Assembly (NCBI RefSeq): GCF_034355335.1
Contig: NZ_CP136422.1
Span: 1,491,001 to 1,555,000 of the forward strand
Reading direction: 5' to 3'
DNA length: 64,000 nucleotides
Source of the DNA: Blautia coccoides
Lineage (GTDB): Bacteria; Bacillota; Clostridia; Lachnospirales; Lachnospiraceae
Below, piece after piece: positions 43,856 through 53,363 of this stretch. A program made the translations under genes and the position numbers. Under the pieces are notes generated by a model, which ran no database searches, was not told where the DNA came from, and saw only the letters and a program-made list of their open reading frames with translations. Position 1 is the stretch's first letter. Each line of letters begins with the position of its first letter.

Positions 43856-46264
43856 ATGACATGGCCTTTTGAAAATGATACCAGCACCATTGTCAAGAAG
43901 CTGGCGAACAGGAGTATTCAGGCGGACAAACGGCGTAATGTGTTTATCATCGTGACGATTGCCCTTGCCGCCTGCCTTATGACAACGCTTGCATTATATA
44001 CATTTGGTAAATCTTATGAAGCGAAAACATTTTTGCAGGGACGTTATCAGGCGGCAGTAATTGGAATTGATCCGCAAATGGTAACAATCCTATCTAATGA
44101 TGCAAATATTGAAATGGCAGGTATGGAAGTTGCTTTAGACAGTTTTCGTATTGAGGATTATACTCTGAATATCAACTATCGGGATAGCAACGACTTATAT
44201 CTCCGTTCCATTGAGATGAATGGGCGGCTGCCAGAAACAGAAAATGAGGTTGCGGTTTCTTCTTCATTTCTGGAACATACCGGGTATAGTGTGTCCTTAA
44301 ATGAGAAAATCGTATTGCCATTAAAAAATGGCGAGACAGAATATATTGTTTGCGGTATCATCAATGATGATGGCAGTAACCGAAACTATCAAATTCTGGT
44401 GTCTGATGTGTTTTTAAAATCCTACTATGCAGGATCTATCCCGTATGTGGGTATTTTTCGCATTATGGCAAGTGAACATTTCAGCCAGGAGGAGTTAAAA
44501 ACAACTATCTGTAGTTGCCTTGGCAACTATGGGATAGAAGAAAATCAGATAGCATTTAGTTCCTCGTATTTTGATACTGTTGATAATTCATCGAGAGATA
44601 TGCTCATTGTGCTGGCCATAAGCGTTTTGATTGTTATAGCCTGCTCAATGGTAATTTATAGCCTGTTCTATATCTCAGTTATAGGAAAAATTAAAGAATA
44701 TGGACGTTTTCAGGTAATCGGCATGACAAAAAAGCAAATCAAAAAAATGATATGGAAAGAAAGTCGAAAACTTTCACTTCTGTCCATTCCTGCCGGATGT
44801 GTACTCGGATGTGTACTTGGATATGCCCTTGTTCCCAAAGGCTGGTACTGGCCCAACAGTATCATGTGCATACTGGGGGTAACAGTAATTACTGAGCTTG
44901 CAGTTATGATATCTATTAACAAACCCGTAAAAATTGCGGCTTCGGTTTCCCCTATAGAGGCAATTCGGATTACTACTACAACAGACACAGCAAAAGAAAT
45001 GACAACAAAAAAACTGGTACGCAATCTTTCCCCTATGAATTTGGCAAAACTCAATTTTATGAGGAACCGCAAAAAGGTTGTTATGACTTTAATTTCTCTT
45101 GGATTTACCGGAATACTCTTGATGTGTGGGGCAACATATTTTTGCTCTGTGAATGAAAATAAAATTGCACGGCAGATGTTCGGTGAAAAAGAAATCACCA
45201 TTTCATTATCTCCGAATGATAATAGCACGCAGCAAATTTCTCGTGTTACATTGATGACACATTTGCAAGAGAACAATCCTTTATCCGATGAACTTGTCAA
45301 TGAACTGCTAAAGTGTAAAGAAATTACAGAAATAAAAGAGGTACAAGGCGTATATGCTGCTATTTTTCTGCCCGGAAATGCTGGTACCGAGAGCAGCATG
45401 GATGAAATGATCGGTGCATTATCCAGGGAACAGATAGCTAATCATAATTCATGCCTTTTGAGCGGAACAATGGACTATAATACTCTGGTAGAGGGATATG
45501 GTATTTTAGTAGATGATAACGAGAATAATCTTGCCAAATTTTACGGATACGATTTGAAGCTGGGCGATCAGATAGAAATTTTATCTGATACGGGAGAAAA
45601 GATTACCTTTACAATAGCCGGAACTGTGGACTTTGGAAATGAGTATAATGGTAATTTGTTTTTTCTACCAACGGATCTGATAAAAGTGTTACGCAGTAAA
45701 GTAACTAATTTCAATACACAGCTTTCCATCAGAACAGATTTACAGGAGCTTCCTCTGGCAGAGCAGTTTGTATTTGATACGCTAAGTGGGAAGCAGGATT
45801 TGGTAATTGAGAGTTATACCGATGTCCTGGCATTTGCACAAAAAAGTCTGAAGGCATATACAGCACCGATTTATGGTCTTGTCATATTTATCGGGCTATT
45901 TGGTATTATAAATCTTATCAATACACTTATGACAAATTTAATATCAAGGCAGCAGGAGTTTGGGGTACTTCAATCTATCGGTCTAACCGGAAAACAGCTT
46001 GCAAAGATGTTGCAAATAGAAAGCCTTTACTATGTTTTTGGAACAATGATAATTACTTTGACCGTTGGGACTGTTTCGGGATACTGTCTGTGCTTGCTGT
46101 TCGATCAAATTGGCGTTTTTGGAAAGTTGCACTATACATTTCCGATTGTTCAGGTAATTATTTTTTTCGTCGCACTTTTTGCTGTTGCTATGGGATATTC
46201 CCTTTTGGCAATCCGTTACTGTAAAAAGCAATCGCTTGTAGACCGTATCAAAACAATGGAATAA
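43856..46264 (+). CDS. FtsX-type ABC permease with two extracellular domains
   Basis: An 802-residue permease. TM1 is at about 28-50, a first large extracellular domain at about 55-250, TM2-4 at about 255-355, TM5 at about 405-427, a second extracellular domain at about 430-670 and TM6-8 at about 675-790. This duplicated FtsX/MacB_PCD layout differs from BceB, which has one big loop. With the kinase, regulator and ATPase it forms a peptide-sensing or detoxification module. The first 120 bp are GC-rich like the upstream genes; from about 43990 the gene is clearly AT-richer. Confidence 0.9.
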   Translation: MTWPFENDTSTIVKKLANRSIQADKRRNVFIIVTIALAACLMTTLALYTFGKSYEAKTFLQGRYQAAVIGIDPQMVTILSNDANIEMAGMEVALDSFRIEDYTLNINYRDSNDLYLRSIEMNGRLPETENEVAVSSSFLEHTGYSVSLNEKIVLPLKNGETEYIVCGIINDDGSNRNYQILVSDVFLKSYYAGSIPYVGIFRIMASEHFSQEELKTTICSCLGNYGIEENQIAFSSSYFDTVDNSSRDMLIVLAISVLIVIACSMVIYSLFYISVIGKIKEYGRFQVIGMTKKQIKKMIWKESRKLSLLSIPAGCVLGCVLGYALVPKGWYWPNSIMCILGVTVITELAVMISINKPVKIAASVSPIEAIRITTTTDTAKEMTTKKLVRNLSPMNLAKLNFMRNRKKVVMTLISLGFTGILLMCGATYFCSVNENKIARQMFGEKEITISLSPNDNSTQQISRVTLMTHLQENNPLSDELVNELLKCKEITEIKEVQGVYAAIFLPGNAGTESSMDEMIGALSREQIANHNSCLLSGTMDYNTLVEGYGILVDDNENNLAKFYGYDLKLGDQIEILSDTGEKITFTIAGTVDFGNEYNGNLFFLPTDLIKVLRSKVTNFNTQLSIRTDLQELPLAEQFVFDTLSGKQDLVIESYTDVLAFAQKSLKAYTAPIYGLVIFIGLFGIINLINTLMTNLISRQQEFGVLQSIGLTGKQLAKMLQIESLYYVFGTMIITLTVGTVSGYCLCLLFDQIGVFGKLHYTFPIVQVIIFFVALFAVAMGYSLLAIRYCKKQSLVDRIKTME

Positions 46265-46344
46265 ATTTGTTTATACCGGTGGGACGGCACTCGTCGTCCC
46301 AATAATAACTGAATAAATGAAAGACAGGAATGATATCGCCCTTT

Positions 46345-46488
46345 CTGCCGTACTCTAGCCGCGGAGAAGGAATCCATACCCGCTGGGCGTCGCAGAAGAA
46401 TGGTTACAAGGCGAACATTTTTGAGGGACAGCCATATGCGAAACAGGTGGGAAAATTCATGGTTATATGGTACAATGAAGAACAATGA
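46345..46488 (+). pseudogene. C-terminal gene remnant, unidentified
   Basis: An open stretch reads GIHTRWASQKNGYKANIFEG followed by QPYAKQVGKFMVIWYNEEQ and a stop at 46486-46488. It looks protein-like but has no start. I do not recognise the parent gene. Confidence 0.4.
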
Positions 46489-46517
46489 CAGATTTGAAGT
46501 TGCAGGAGGGAAACTCC

Positions 46518-46832
46518 ATGAATATGATTGGTAAACTACAAGACAAGAATCATACAGCGGCATATAAATTTCTTTTAGAACTTGAAGCTGCGTCAGTGGA
46601 ATCAGGTGAGTTGTATGGTGATTTTGAAAAATTTCTTGAATCTGGAAAAATATAAGGACAGTATGGCTTTACTTTGTTTATTAAAAGATATGGGGAGCAA
46701 ATGCTGTTAGATTGCTTAGAGCGTAACGAGAGAAATGGCATTATATATCATCGTGAAGGTGTCGTTGGCGATTATGATGAATTTGATGATGTAGAAAAAC
46801 TGATCATGTTCATTAAAGAAGGAAAGCGATAA
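46518..46832 (+). pseudogene. Two short gene remnants
   Basis: From 46518, with AGGAGGG upstream, a 45-codon frame begins MNMIGKLQDKNHTAAYKFLL and stops at 46653. A second, protein-like frame (RYGEQMLLDCLERNERNGII, then YHREGVVGDYDEFDDVEKL) ends at 46832. They may be pieces of one or two small genes; parents unknown. Confidence 0.45.
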
Positions 46833-46866
46833 CTTCCGATTTTCGTAACTTAGGAGGTGTTTGTAT

Positions 46867-47340
46867 ATGGCTGACATTGAATTTATTAGATGTTCTGGGA
46901 CAAATGAAGACTTTATCGAGAACTGTCAGTTATTAGATATGGATTTAGATAGGCGAGTAGGAAGAGTTATTAAGAGAGATAAATATAAACAGTATAATCA
47001 GCTTGATGAGATAAAAGAGGTTGTAGTTGTGTATGTTGATGGAAAAGCCGCTGGTGCTGGAGCAATTAGAGAATATCAGTACGGTGATATCGACAATGCA
47101 ACTGAATAGAAAAGAGTATTTGTCAGAGATGAATTTCAAGGAAAAGGAATAGGAACCAAGCTGGTTCTTGAATTAATCGAATGGGCAAAAGAACTAGGAT
47201 ATAGGAAATTGATTCTTGAAACTGGAGAATTGCTACAAGAATCGTGCCATGTATATCGAAAAGTAGGATTTAATAAAATGAATAATTATGGTCCTTATAT
47301 TTCAATGCCAGAATCATTGTGCATGATGAAAGAATTGTAA
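46867..47340 (+). pseudogene. GNAT acetyltransferase split by an in-frame TAG
   Basis: GGAGGTG then ATG 46867 opens a 158-codon GNAT reading frame. Codon 81 is TAG (47107-47109), immediately before [20 protein letters not shown], the acetyl-CoA binding motif. The rest ([26 protein letters not shown]) stays in frame to 47340. A single-base change explains the stop; the truncated product would lack the catalytic core. Confidence 0.85.
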
Positions 47341-47493
47341 CGGTTAACTTTGATTATGAATACATAATGTTATAAAAATTGAAATTTTATTTATGTAAAA
47401 AACTCGGCGGCTTTCAGTTTACAAGGAAGGCGCAGAGAGCGTAAAATTGTATTTTGTTCAGTTCTAAAAATAGTGATTGAAAGGGGTATATAA

Positions 47494-47925
47494 ATGAATA
47501 AAATTACTTGCGTATGTTTAGGTGTAAAGAGCATGGAGAAAGCGATAAAATTTTATCGAGATGGTTTGGGGTATAAGACAGATTGCAAAGAGAATAATCC
47601 ATATGTATGCTTTTTCGATACGCCAGGAACAAAATTTGAATTATTTCCATTGGACTTATTAGCAAAAGATATAAACGAAAACAATCCTCCACAAATAGGT
47701 AACGGATTTGGCGGTATTACATTAACGTATAATGTGGAACACAAGGATGACGTTGATAAGATCATTGAATTGGTTCGAACTGCAGGAGGAACAATTGTAA
47801 GAGAACCGCAGGATGTATTTTGGGGAGGCTATCACGCATACTTTACAGATCTGGATGGATATTACTGGGAAGTCGCGTGGGGACCTGATTTTAAGTACGA
47901 TGAAAAAGGTATGCTGCAATTTTAA
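47494..47925 (+). CDS. VOC-family (glyoxalase/bleomycin-resistance fold) protein
   Basis: A 143-residue two-repeat VOC protein. Repeat 1: CVCLGVKSMEKAIKFYRDGL. Repeat 2: YHAYFTDLDGYYWEVAW with the terminal Glu typical of the metal site. Possible roles are isomerase, dioxygenase-like or antibiotic binding; substrate unknown. It has its own GAAAGGGG site and is a single-gene unit. Confidence 0.88.
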   Translation: MNKITCVCLGVKSMEKAIKFYRDGLGYKTDCKENNPYVCFFDTPGTKFELFPLDLLAKDINENNPPQIGNGFGGITLTYNVEHKDDVDKIIELVRTAGGTIVREPQDVFWGGYHAYFTDLDGYYWEVAWGPDFKYDEKGMLQF

Positions 47926-47976
47926 TTTCCAGTTTGTAGAGTTAATGGAAATAGAGGTTAAGAAAGGAAAACTTAC

Positions 47977-48441
47977 ATGAAATACAATTGTACGGTTATA
48001 TCGGTAGCAGACATCAACGCTGCAAGAAAGTTCTATGAGGATTTATTCGGATTGGAAGTATTTCAGGATTATGGAAGAAATATAGCTTTTACCTGTGGTT
48101 TAGCTTTACAGCAGGATTTTGATTGGCTTGTTCATTTATCAAAAGAAAGTGTATTGACAAAACCCAATAATATGGAACTGTGTTTTGAAGAAGAGGATTT
48201 TGACGGTTTTCTGAACAAGTTGAAAGAATACCCGGATATTGAATATCTGGGAGAAGTGATCGAGCATAGTTGGGGCCAGCGGGTGATTCGGTTTTACGAT
48301 TTGGACGGACACATCATTGAGGTTGGCGAGGATATGAAAATGGTGATAAAGCGTTTTCTTGCTTCCGGCATGACTATGGAAGAAGTTTCTGTGAAAATGG
48401 ACGCTTCTATTGAGGATTTGACAAAACTTCTAAACAGATAA
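47977..48441 (+). CDS. VOC-family protein with C-terminal helix-turn-helix-like tail (copy 1)
   Basis: A 154-residue VOC protein: VADINAARKFYEDLFGLEVF in the first half, HSWGQRVIRFYDLDGHIIEV in the second. After the VOC domain comes a short helical tail (VIKRFLASGMTMEEVSVKMD). The paralogue at 54958 is nearly identical over the first half and the 20 bases before the ATG, and more diverged afterwards. The split-barrel protein gene follows, as at copy 2. Confidence 0.87.
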   Translation: MKYNCTVISVADINAARKFYEDLFGLEVFQDYGRNIAFTCGLALQQDFDWLVHLSKESVLTKPNNMELCFEEEDFDGFLNKLKEYPDIEYLGEVIEHSWGQRVIRFYDLDGHIIEVGEDMKMVIKRFLASGMTMEEVSVKMDASIEDLTKLLNR

Positions 48442-48496
48442 TACATGGGACGAATAAACAAATCGGTATTTGCAATATTGTAGTAGGGAGGTAAAA

Positions 48497-48979
48497 ATGC
48501 GTCGTTCAGATAGGGAAGTAAAAGAGTTTGAAGATATTGTAGCTATCATGGAAAAATGTGATGTATGCCGAATTGCCTTAAATAATAATGGCTACCCATA
48601 TATATTACCACTTAATTTTGGAATGTGTATAAAAAAAGGTAAAATCGAGTTGTATTTTCATGGAGCTATGGAGGGTACAAAATATGATTTAATTGAAAAG
48701 GACAATAGAGCCAGTTTTGAAATGGATTGTGGACATAAATTAGTGACAGAGGTTGAACACGGAAGTTGCACAATGGAATATGAGAGTGTTATTGGACAAG
48801 GGCGTGTTGAAATGCTTTCTGATGATGAAAAGTGCAATGCTTTATATATTTTGATGAAGCATTATGGTCAAGAAGAATTTTCGTTCAATAAGGCAGTAAT
48901 GCCCCGTACAAAAGTTTTTAAACTGGTAGTAGAAAAAGTAACAGGCAAAATAAGACTGAAGAAAAATGACAAACATTAA
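48497..48979 (+). CDS. PNPOx-like split-barrel protein (NimA-type)
   Basis: A 160-residue flavin-fold protein resembling nitroimidazole-resistance/PNPOx-like proteins. It starts MRRSDREVKEFEDIVAIMEK and has CRIALNNNGYPYILPLNFG and YFHGAMEGTKYDLIEKDN, typical of the NimA group. A nitroreductase-like or stress role is possible; no experiment supports it here. GGGAGG precedes ATG 48497. Confidence 0.87.
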   Translation: MRRSDREVKEFEDIVAIMEKCDVCRIALNNNGYPYILPLNFGMCIKKGKIELYFHGAMEGTKYDLIEKDNRASFEMDCGHKLVTEVEHGSCTMEYESVIGQGRVEMLSDDEKCNALYILMKHYGQEEFSFNKAVMPRTKVFKLVVEKVTGKIRLKKNDKH

Positions 48980-49042
48980 AATTACAGTTGATTGGGCTAA
49001 AACAAAAACTGCGAATCGATATCATTAGGGAGAGTTATTCAA

Positions 49043-49963
49043 ATGAAAATAGACAGACTGTTGAAAATTGTCATTTATCTTTTGAATCATGAGAATGTAT
49101 CCGCCAGAGACCTGGCAGAACGGCTCCATGTTTCTGTTCGCACCATACAGAGAGACATGGTCAGTATTGCAGAAGCAGGGATTCCTGTATATTCCAATCA
49201 GGGAAAGGGTGGAGGATACTCCATTTTGCCGTCGTATAAGGTTAGAAACTGCAATATCCACCAGGAAGAACAGCAGTTGATTCAGCAGGCACTGGAAAGC
49301 CTGGCAACCTCATATGCAAATGAAACGCTGGCAGGTTTAATTGAAAAGTATCATGCACTTTTGGACAGGGATCAGGAACAGAGTATCTTTTTTGATTTTG
49401 GAATCGCCATGGAGAATCAACAGGTGCAAAAAGTGAACCAGATGCTGAAACGGGCAATTGAGACAAAGGCACTGGTTGAATTTTTCTACAGGGATGCGCA
49501 GGGAAAAGAAACACAGCGGTTGGTTGAACCTCTTGCTATCCAGTATAAATGGTATTCATGGTATTTATTTGCATGGTCTGTTCCACAGGAGGCGTATCGT
49601 ACCTTTAAAGTTGCACGAATCCGCAAGCCTCAAATTACATCGGAAAAGTCTGACAGAAAGCATCCGGCGGTAAAGGAGCTTATGGAGCAGTCAGACAGGG
49701 CATATGGTGAAACTTGTATTACACTGGAGGTAGCGTTTGATAAGAAAGATACGTGCCTGATGGAAGAGTACTTTCCGGACAGCCAAATAGAAGAATGGTC
49801 GGAGGAAAAATCAAGAATATGGATTCAGGTTCCGCCTGGAGAACGCTCGTGGAAAGCCCTGCTTTTGAGTATGGGAAACCGTGTGGAAGTCATTTCTCCG
49901 GAAGCCTGCCGAAATGAACTGATCGAGACTGCTCAAAAATTTTTATCTAATTACGACATATAG
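49043..49963 (+). CDS. YafY-type regulator: HTH plus WYL domain
   Basis: A 306-residue transcription regulator: N-terminal HTH_11 winged helix (LSARDLAERLHVSVRTIQRD region, about 15-40), a central segment, and a WYL domain (about 140-215) with FFYRDAQGKETQRLVEPLA and WYLFAW-type residues. WYL domains sense small ligands or nucleic acid. GGGAGAG precedes the ATG. A 5' stub of a close relative lies at 52793. Confidence 0.9.
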   Translation: MKIDRLLKIVIYLLNHENVSARDLAERLHVSVRTIQRDMVSIAEAGIPVYSNQGKGGGYSILPSYKVRNCNIHQEEQQLIQQALESLATSYANETLAGLIEKYHALLDRDQEQSIFFDFGIAMENQQVQKVNQMLKRAIETKALVEFFYRDAQGKETQRLVEPLAIQYKWYSWYLFAWSVPQEAYRTFKVARIRKPQITSEKSDRKHPAVKELMEQSDRAYGETCITLEVAFDKKDTCLMEEYFPDSQIEEWSEEKSRIWIQVPPGERSWKALLLSMGNRVEVISPEACRNELIETAQKFLSNYDI

Positions 49964-50054
49964 CTGTCGCAGAAGTATGGTAGGATGGAGATGTTCTATG
50001 GCACATGGAGTATTCTGCGCGTATGGCGGAAGGTAAAAAAGAGAGGAGCATAAG

Positions 50055-50663
50055 ATGAGTGAATTTGTGAAAGTGTTACTTGGAGATCAGGGAACTTTTG
50101 AGGATGTGTATCAGGAGTGTCCGGTTTTTGACGATGGAAAATACTGCTTACGTCTGGTCGCAGAAAGTGATGCGGAGGATTTACTGAAGGTTTATTCGGA
50201 CGGGAAGGCGGTTCCTTTTTTCAATAGTGATAATTGCGGTGGGGATGACTTCCATTATACATCTCTGGAAAGAATGAGGGAGGCTGTCAGCTATTGGCTT
50301 TGGGAGTATGAAAGAAGAGGATTTGTGAGATGGGGTATTTTCAGCCATAAAGAGGAAGAAGTTATAGGAACGGTTGAATTATTCCACAGGGATTCTGAGG
50401 ATTATTTCAAAGACTGCGGGCTGCTGCGTCTGGATCTGCGAAGTGATTACGAAAAAGCAGATGTGATAAAGGAAATTTTACAACAGATAGAAACTCCAGC
50501 GTTTGACATGTTTTCCTGCCGGATGCTGGCAACAAAAGCGGTGCCAACCGCAAAAGAACGTATTCAGGCATTGGCGGTACTGGGGTATGAAGAATCAGAT
50601 CATGCGCTGACCGGACATGATGGCACTCAGTATAAATACTATTGGGTTCTTAATAAGAAATAG
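50055..50663 (+). CDS. GNAT N-acetyltransferase (copy 1 of paralogue pair)
   Basis: A 202-residue GNAT with LRLVAESDAEDLLKVYSDGK, FFNSDNCGGDDFHYT and GLLRLDLRSDYEKADVIKEI. It is closely related to the protein at 55978. The middle motif IGTVELFHRDSEDYFKDCG is conserved in both. GAGGAG precedes the ATG. Substrate unknown. Confidence 0.87.
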   Translation: MSEFVKVLLGDQGTFEDVYQECPVFDDGKYCLRLVAESDAEDLLKVYSDGKAVPFFNSDNCGGDDFHYTSLERMREAVSYWLWEYERRGFVRWGIFSHKEEEVIGTVELFHRDSEDYFKDCGLLRLDLRSDYEKADVIKEILQQIETPAFDMFSCRMLATKAVPTAKERIQALAVLGYEESDHALTGHDGTQYKYYWVLNKK

Positions 50664-50741
50664 GAAACATTATGGATTAATTCTGTTGCTGCAGTATGAT
50701 GACGGGTTCTGCCGTTTTTTGTATTAGCGGTGGGAGGGCAA

Positions 50742-51938
50742 ATGGACAGAATTTATTTTACGAAAAAACAGGCGCGGCAGTTTTTGTTATTAAAGCATGG
50801 CTTGCTGGGAGATTACAAATTTGTTGGAAAAGAAGGCGTCCTTTCTTTTGTCCGGCAGGCAGGATGCATTCAGTTTGATCCGGTGGATGTCTGTGGCAGA
50901 AATGCGGATCTGGTTTTGCAGTCCAGAATCAAAGACTATCAAAAGACGATGCTTTATGAGCTTTTATATATCGATCGGAAACTGGTGGATTATTTTGATA
51001 AAAATCTCTCGATTCTTCCAATAGAGAACTGGAAATATTTTGCCCGGGAGCGGCAGGCTCACCGAAGCTGGGAGAGAAGCCATACAGAAATTGTGGAAGT
51101 ACAGGAACGGGTGCGTGAGGAAATTGCACGGAGGGGACCACTGTGCAGCGCAGATTTGGACATAGTGGAAAAGGTATCCTGGTATTGGAGTGATACCAGG
51201 TTGTCGAGAGCGGCGTTGGAACATATGTATTTTGTCGGAGAACTGGGAATCCATCATAAGAGCGGAACACTGAAATATTATGATCTGATTGAAAATTGCA
51301 TTCCGGCAGAGTTTTTGAATCAACCAGAGCCTTTTCCTTCGGATTTTGATTATAGAAAATGGCTGGTGTCAGAGCGCATTGGTTCGGTGGGTCTTTTGTG
51401 GAACCGTGCTTCTGACGCATGGCTGGGTATACAGGGACTTAAGGCTGCACAGAGAAATGCTATATTCGAGATGCTGTTAAAAGAAGAGAAGATTATTGAA
51501 GTAAAAGTGGAAGAGATTGGGGAGCCGTTGTATTGCCGCAGGGAGGATGCAGGACTTGCAGAATTTATATTGAAAAATCCCCCGATGAAAAAGCGCTGTG
51601 AATTTATTGCACCGCTGGATAATCTGATCTGGGACAGGAAGCTTATAGGAGCAGTTTTTGATTTTTCTTATAAATGGGAAATCTATACGCCGAAGCAGCA
51701 GCGTAAATATGGTTATTATGTTTTGCCGATTCTCTATGGAGACAGATTTGCAGGCAGGATAGAAATGGCTTATGATAAAAAGCAGGGAAAGCTGGAACTA
51801 AAAAATATCTGGTATGAGCCGGACTTGCGTCTGACAAAGGCACTGCAGCGCGATGTGGACAGACGCATCAGACGGTTTGAACGTTTTTGCAGAAAAAGAG
51901 GCTGGAATGATTGGAGAGATTGTAAAAGTCATCGTTGA
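50742..51938 (+). CDS. YcaQ/AlkX-type DNA glycosylase (HTH_42 fold)
   Basis: A 398-residue protein of the winged-helix AlkZ/YcaQ family, which unhooks DNA interstrand crosslinks. The catalytic-site motif reads CIQFDPVDVCGRNADLVLQS: the Q-x-D form is that of YcaQ (AlkX), against Q-x-Q in AlkZ. Further family landmarks are RAALEHMYFVGELGIHHKSG and FIAPLDNLIWDRKL. GGGAGGG precedes ATG 50742. The 3' end overlaps the next gene by 32 nt. Confidence 0.88.
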   Translation: MDRIYFTKKQARQFLLLKHGLLGDYKFVGKEGVLSFVRQAGCIQFDPVDVCGRNADLVLQSRIKDYQKTMLYELLYIDRKLVDYFDKNLSILPIENWKYFARERQAHRSWERSHTEIVEVQERVREEIARRGPLCSADLDIVEKVSWYWSDTRLSRAALEHMYFVGELGIHHKSGTLKYYDLIENCIPAEFLNQPEPFPSDFDYRKWLVSERIGSVGLLWNRASDAWLGIQGLKAAQRNAIFEMLLKEEKIIEVKVEEIGEPLYCRREDAGLAEFILKNPPMKKRCEFIAPLDNLIWDRKLIGAVFDFSYKWEIYTPKQQRKYGYYVLPILYGDRFAGRIEMAYDKKQGKLELKNIWYEPDLRLTKALQRDVDRRIRRFERFCRKRGWNDWRDCKSHR

Positions 51939-52230
51939 CAGACCGCTTGGAAGTTATCATCCGGAACATAAAGACCTGTATTATCCTGTTAACTACGGAT
52001 ATATCGAAGGCATTATGGCTCCTGATGGTGAGGAGCAGGATGCTTATATCGTTGGTGTAAATGAAGCTGTTAAAGAATTTACAGGAAAGATTACTGCGGT
52101 TGTACACCGATTGGATGATGTTGAAGAAAAATGGGTGGTTGCACCTGAAAATCTTTCTTTTAGTGAGAAGGAAATCATGGAGCAGATAAAGTTTCAGGAA
52201 CAGTATTTTAAGTCGGAAATCAGAATGTAA
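51907..52230 (+). CDS. Inorganic-pyrophosphatase-like small protein
   Basis: A 107-residue protein beginning MIGEIVKVIVDRPLGSYHPE, with YYPVNYGYIEGIMAPDGEEQ and DAYIVGVNE, the core motifs of soluble inorganic pyrophosphatase in reduced form. The acidic metal ligands DGEEQDAY are present; the protein is about half the usual size. It overlaps the glycosylase gene and is probably translated from the same mRNA. A stub of its C-terminus recurs at 55880. Confidence 0.8.
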   Translation: MIGEIVKVIVDRPLGSYHPEHKDLYYPVNYGYIEGIMAPDGEEQDAYIVGVNEAVKEFTGKITAVVHRLDDVEEKWVVAPENLSFSEKEIMEQIKFQEQYFKSEIRM

Positions 52231-52300
52231 TAATTTCGTTATAATGAAATTTATGGATTAAATATTTTATGACGGAATTAAATGAGTTGAGGTGATAAGA

Positions 52301-52741
52301 ATGATTCGTGAAGCGAAACAGGAAGATTTGCTGGAAGTGCTGAATTTATATTTATATCTTCATGAAGAGACTGTTCCAGAACAATCGGAACATTTATCGG
52401 TCATTTGGAATCAAATTATAGCAGATAAAAATCATCATCTTATTGTAAATATTGTTGACGGAAAGATTGTTTCTTCGTGCGTTTGTGTGATTATTCCAAA
52501 TTTAACAAGAAACATACATCCGTATGCGTTTGTGGAAAATGTTGTTACTCATGCAGACTATAGAGGGCATGGTTATGCTACGGAATGCTTAAATTATGCA
52601 AAAACCATAGCTGTAAATAATAATTGCTACAAGATGATGCTGCTGACAGGTTCAAAAGAACAAAAGACGTTAGAGTTTTATAAAAATGCGGGATATAACT
52701 GTACAGATAAAACAGCTTTTATTCAATGGTTAGATATATGA
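52301..52741 (+). CDS. GNAT N-acetyltransferase
   Basis: A 146-residue GNAT: IREAKQEDLLEVLNLYLYLH, VENVVTHADYRGHGYATECL (acetyl-CoA loop) and KMMLLTGSKEQKTLEFYKNA, then GY. This type is common in small accessory units. GAGGTG precedes ATG 52301. Confidence 0.88.
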   Translation: MIREAKQEDLLEVLNLYLYLHEETVPEQSEHLSVIWNQIIADKNHHLIVNIVDGKIVSSCVCVIIPNLTRNIHPYAFVENVVTHADYRGHGYATECLNYAKTIAVNNNCYKMMLLTGSKEQKTLEFYKNAGYNCTDKTAFIQWLDI

Positions 52742-52792
52742 GATAAATTCCAGATTCATATCTGAGAGAAACGAAAGGATGGCAGAGCAGTG

Positions 52793-52950
52793 ATGAAAAT
52801 AGACCGCTTATTAGAAATCATCATATATCTGTTGAAACTGTGTGCCTCTTGAGCAACCGAAAATTAAAACCTGATACTTATATAAAATTGAGTCTGGATA
52901 TGGAAGATTATTACAGAATCAAAGATGCAGAGAAGGAAAAGAACAAGACA
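52793..52950 (+). pseudogene. Stub of a WYL regulator joined to an unknown fragment
   Basis: MKIDRLLEIIIYLLK from ATG 52793 matches the first 15 residues of the YafY-type regulator at 49043; similarity then stops. A following open stretch (RKLKPDTYIKLSLDMEDYYR, then IKDAEKEKNKTS, stop at 52954) is a separate unidentified gene end. The boundary coincides with the start of module B. Confidence 0.65.
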
Positions 52951-53003
52951 TCATAACATCCTACCCGTAGTGATAAATTGTTCTACAGGAAAGGGTGCGA
53001 AGC

Positions 53004-53268
53004 ATGGAAAATGTAGTATACGAGAAAGATTACGGAGAGGAATTCCGGGAGAGAAGTGATAAGGCGAAAGGACAGGACTTTTTAGACACATTGAAGGATA
53101 TCGGATTCTTCCAGGCATACAAAGAAGAAATGGATAAAATCCCAAAGCGTGTGGTTCCAAAGGAAAAAGAGGATTACGGATACCTGCTTGGAGAATGTGA
53201 CTTTTTCGATTAAGGACGGGCTATTGCGGATGACCATATTCATTGGATATTTTGATAAGGTGTATTAA
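53004..53268 (+). pseudogene. Module gene 1, copy B, internally deleted
   Basis: The first 69 codons match copy A, then 155 nt are missing between two GAG(A)ATGTRAC-like sequences. The frame shifts and stops at 53213. The end (SIKDGLLRMTIFIGYFDK) persists out of frame to 53268. Confidence 0.8.
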
Positions 53269-53363
53269 GGATGAGAGCATCTGTTAGTGTGAGGAATGGC
53301 GGGTGCTTTTTTCATGAAGTTATGGTATGCTGTAAGAAATCAATTAGCCGGAGGTACGGAGTT

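Noticed and set aside
46867..47340. Recoded TAG (pyrrolysine-like) in the acetyltransferase
   Set aside because: No pyrrolysine genes or special RNA element are seen and a neighbour is broken by TAA, so simple decay is more likely.
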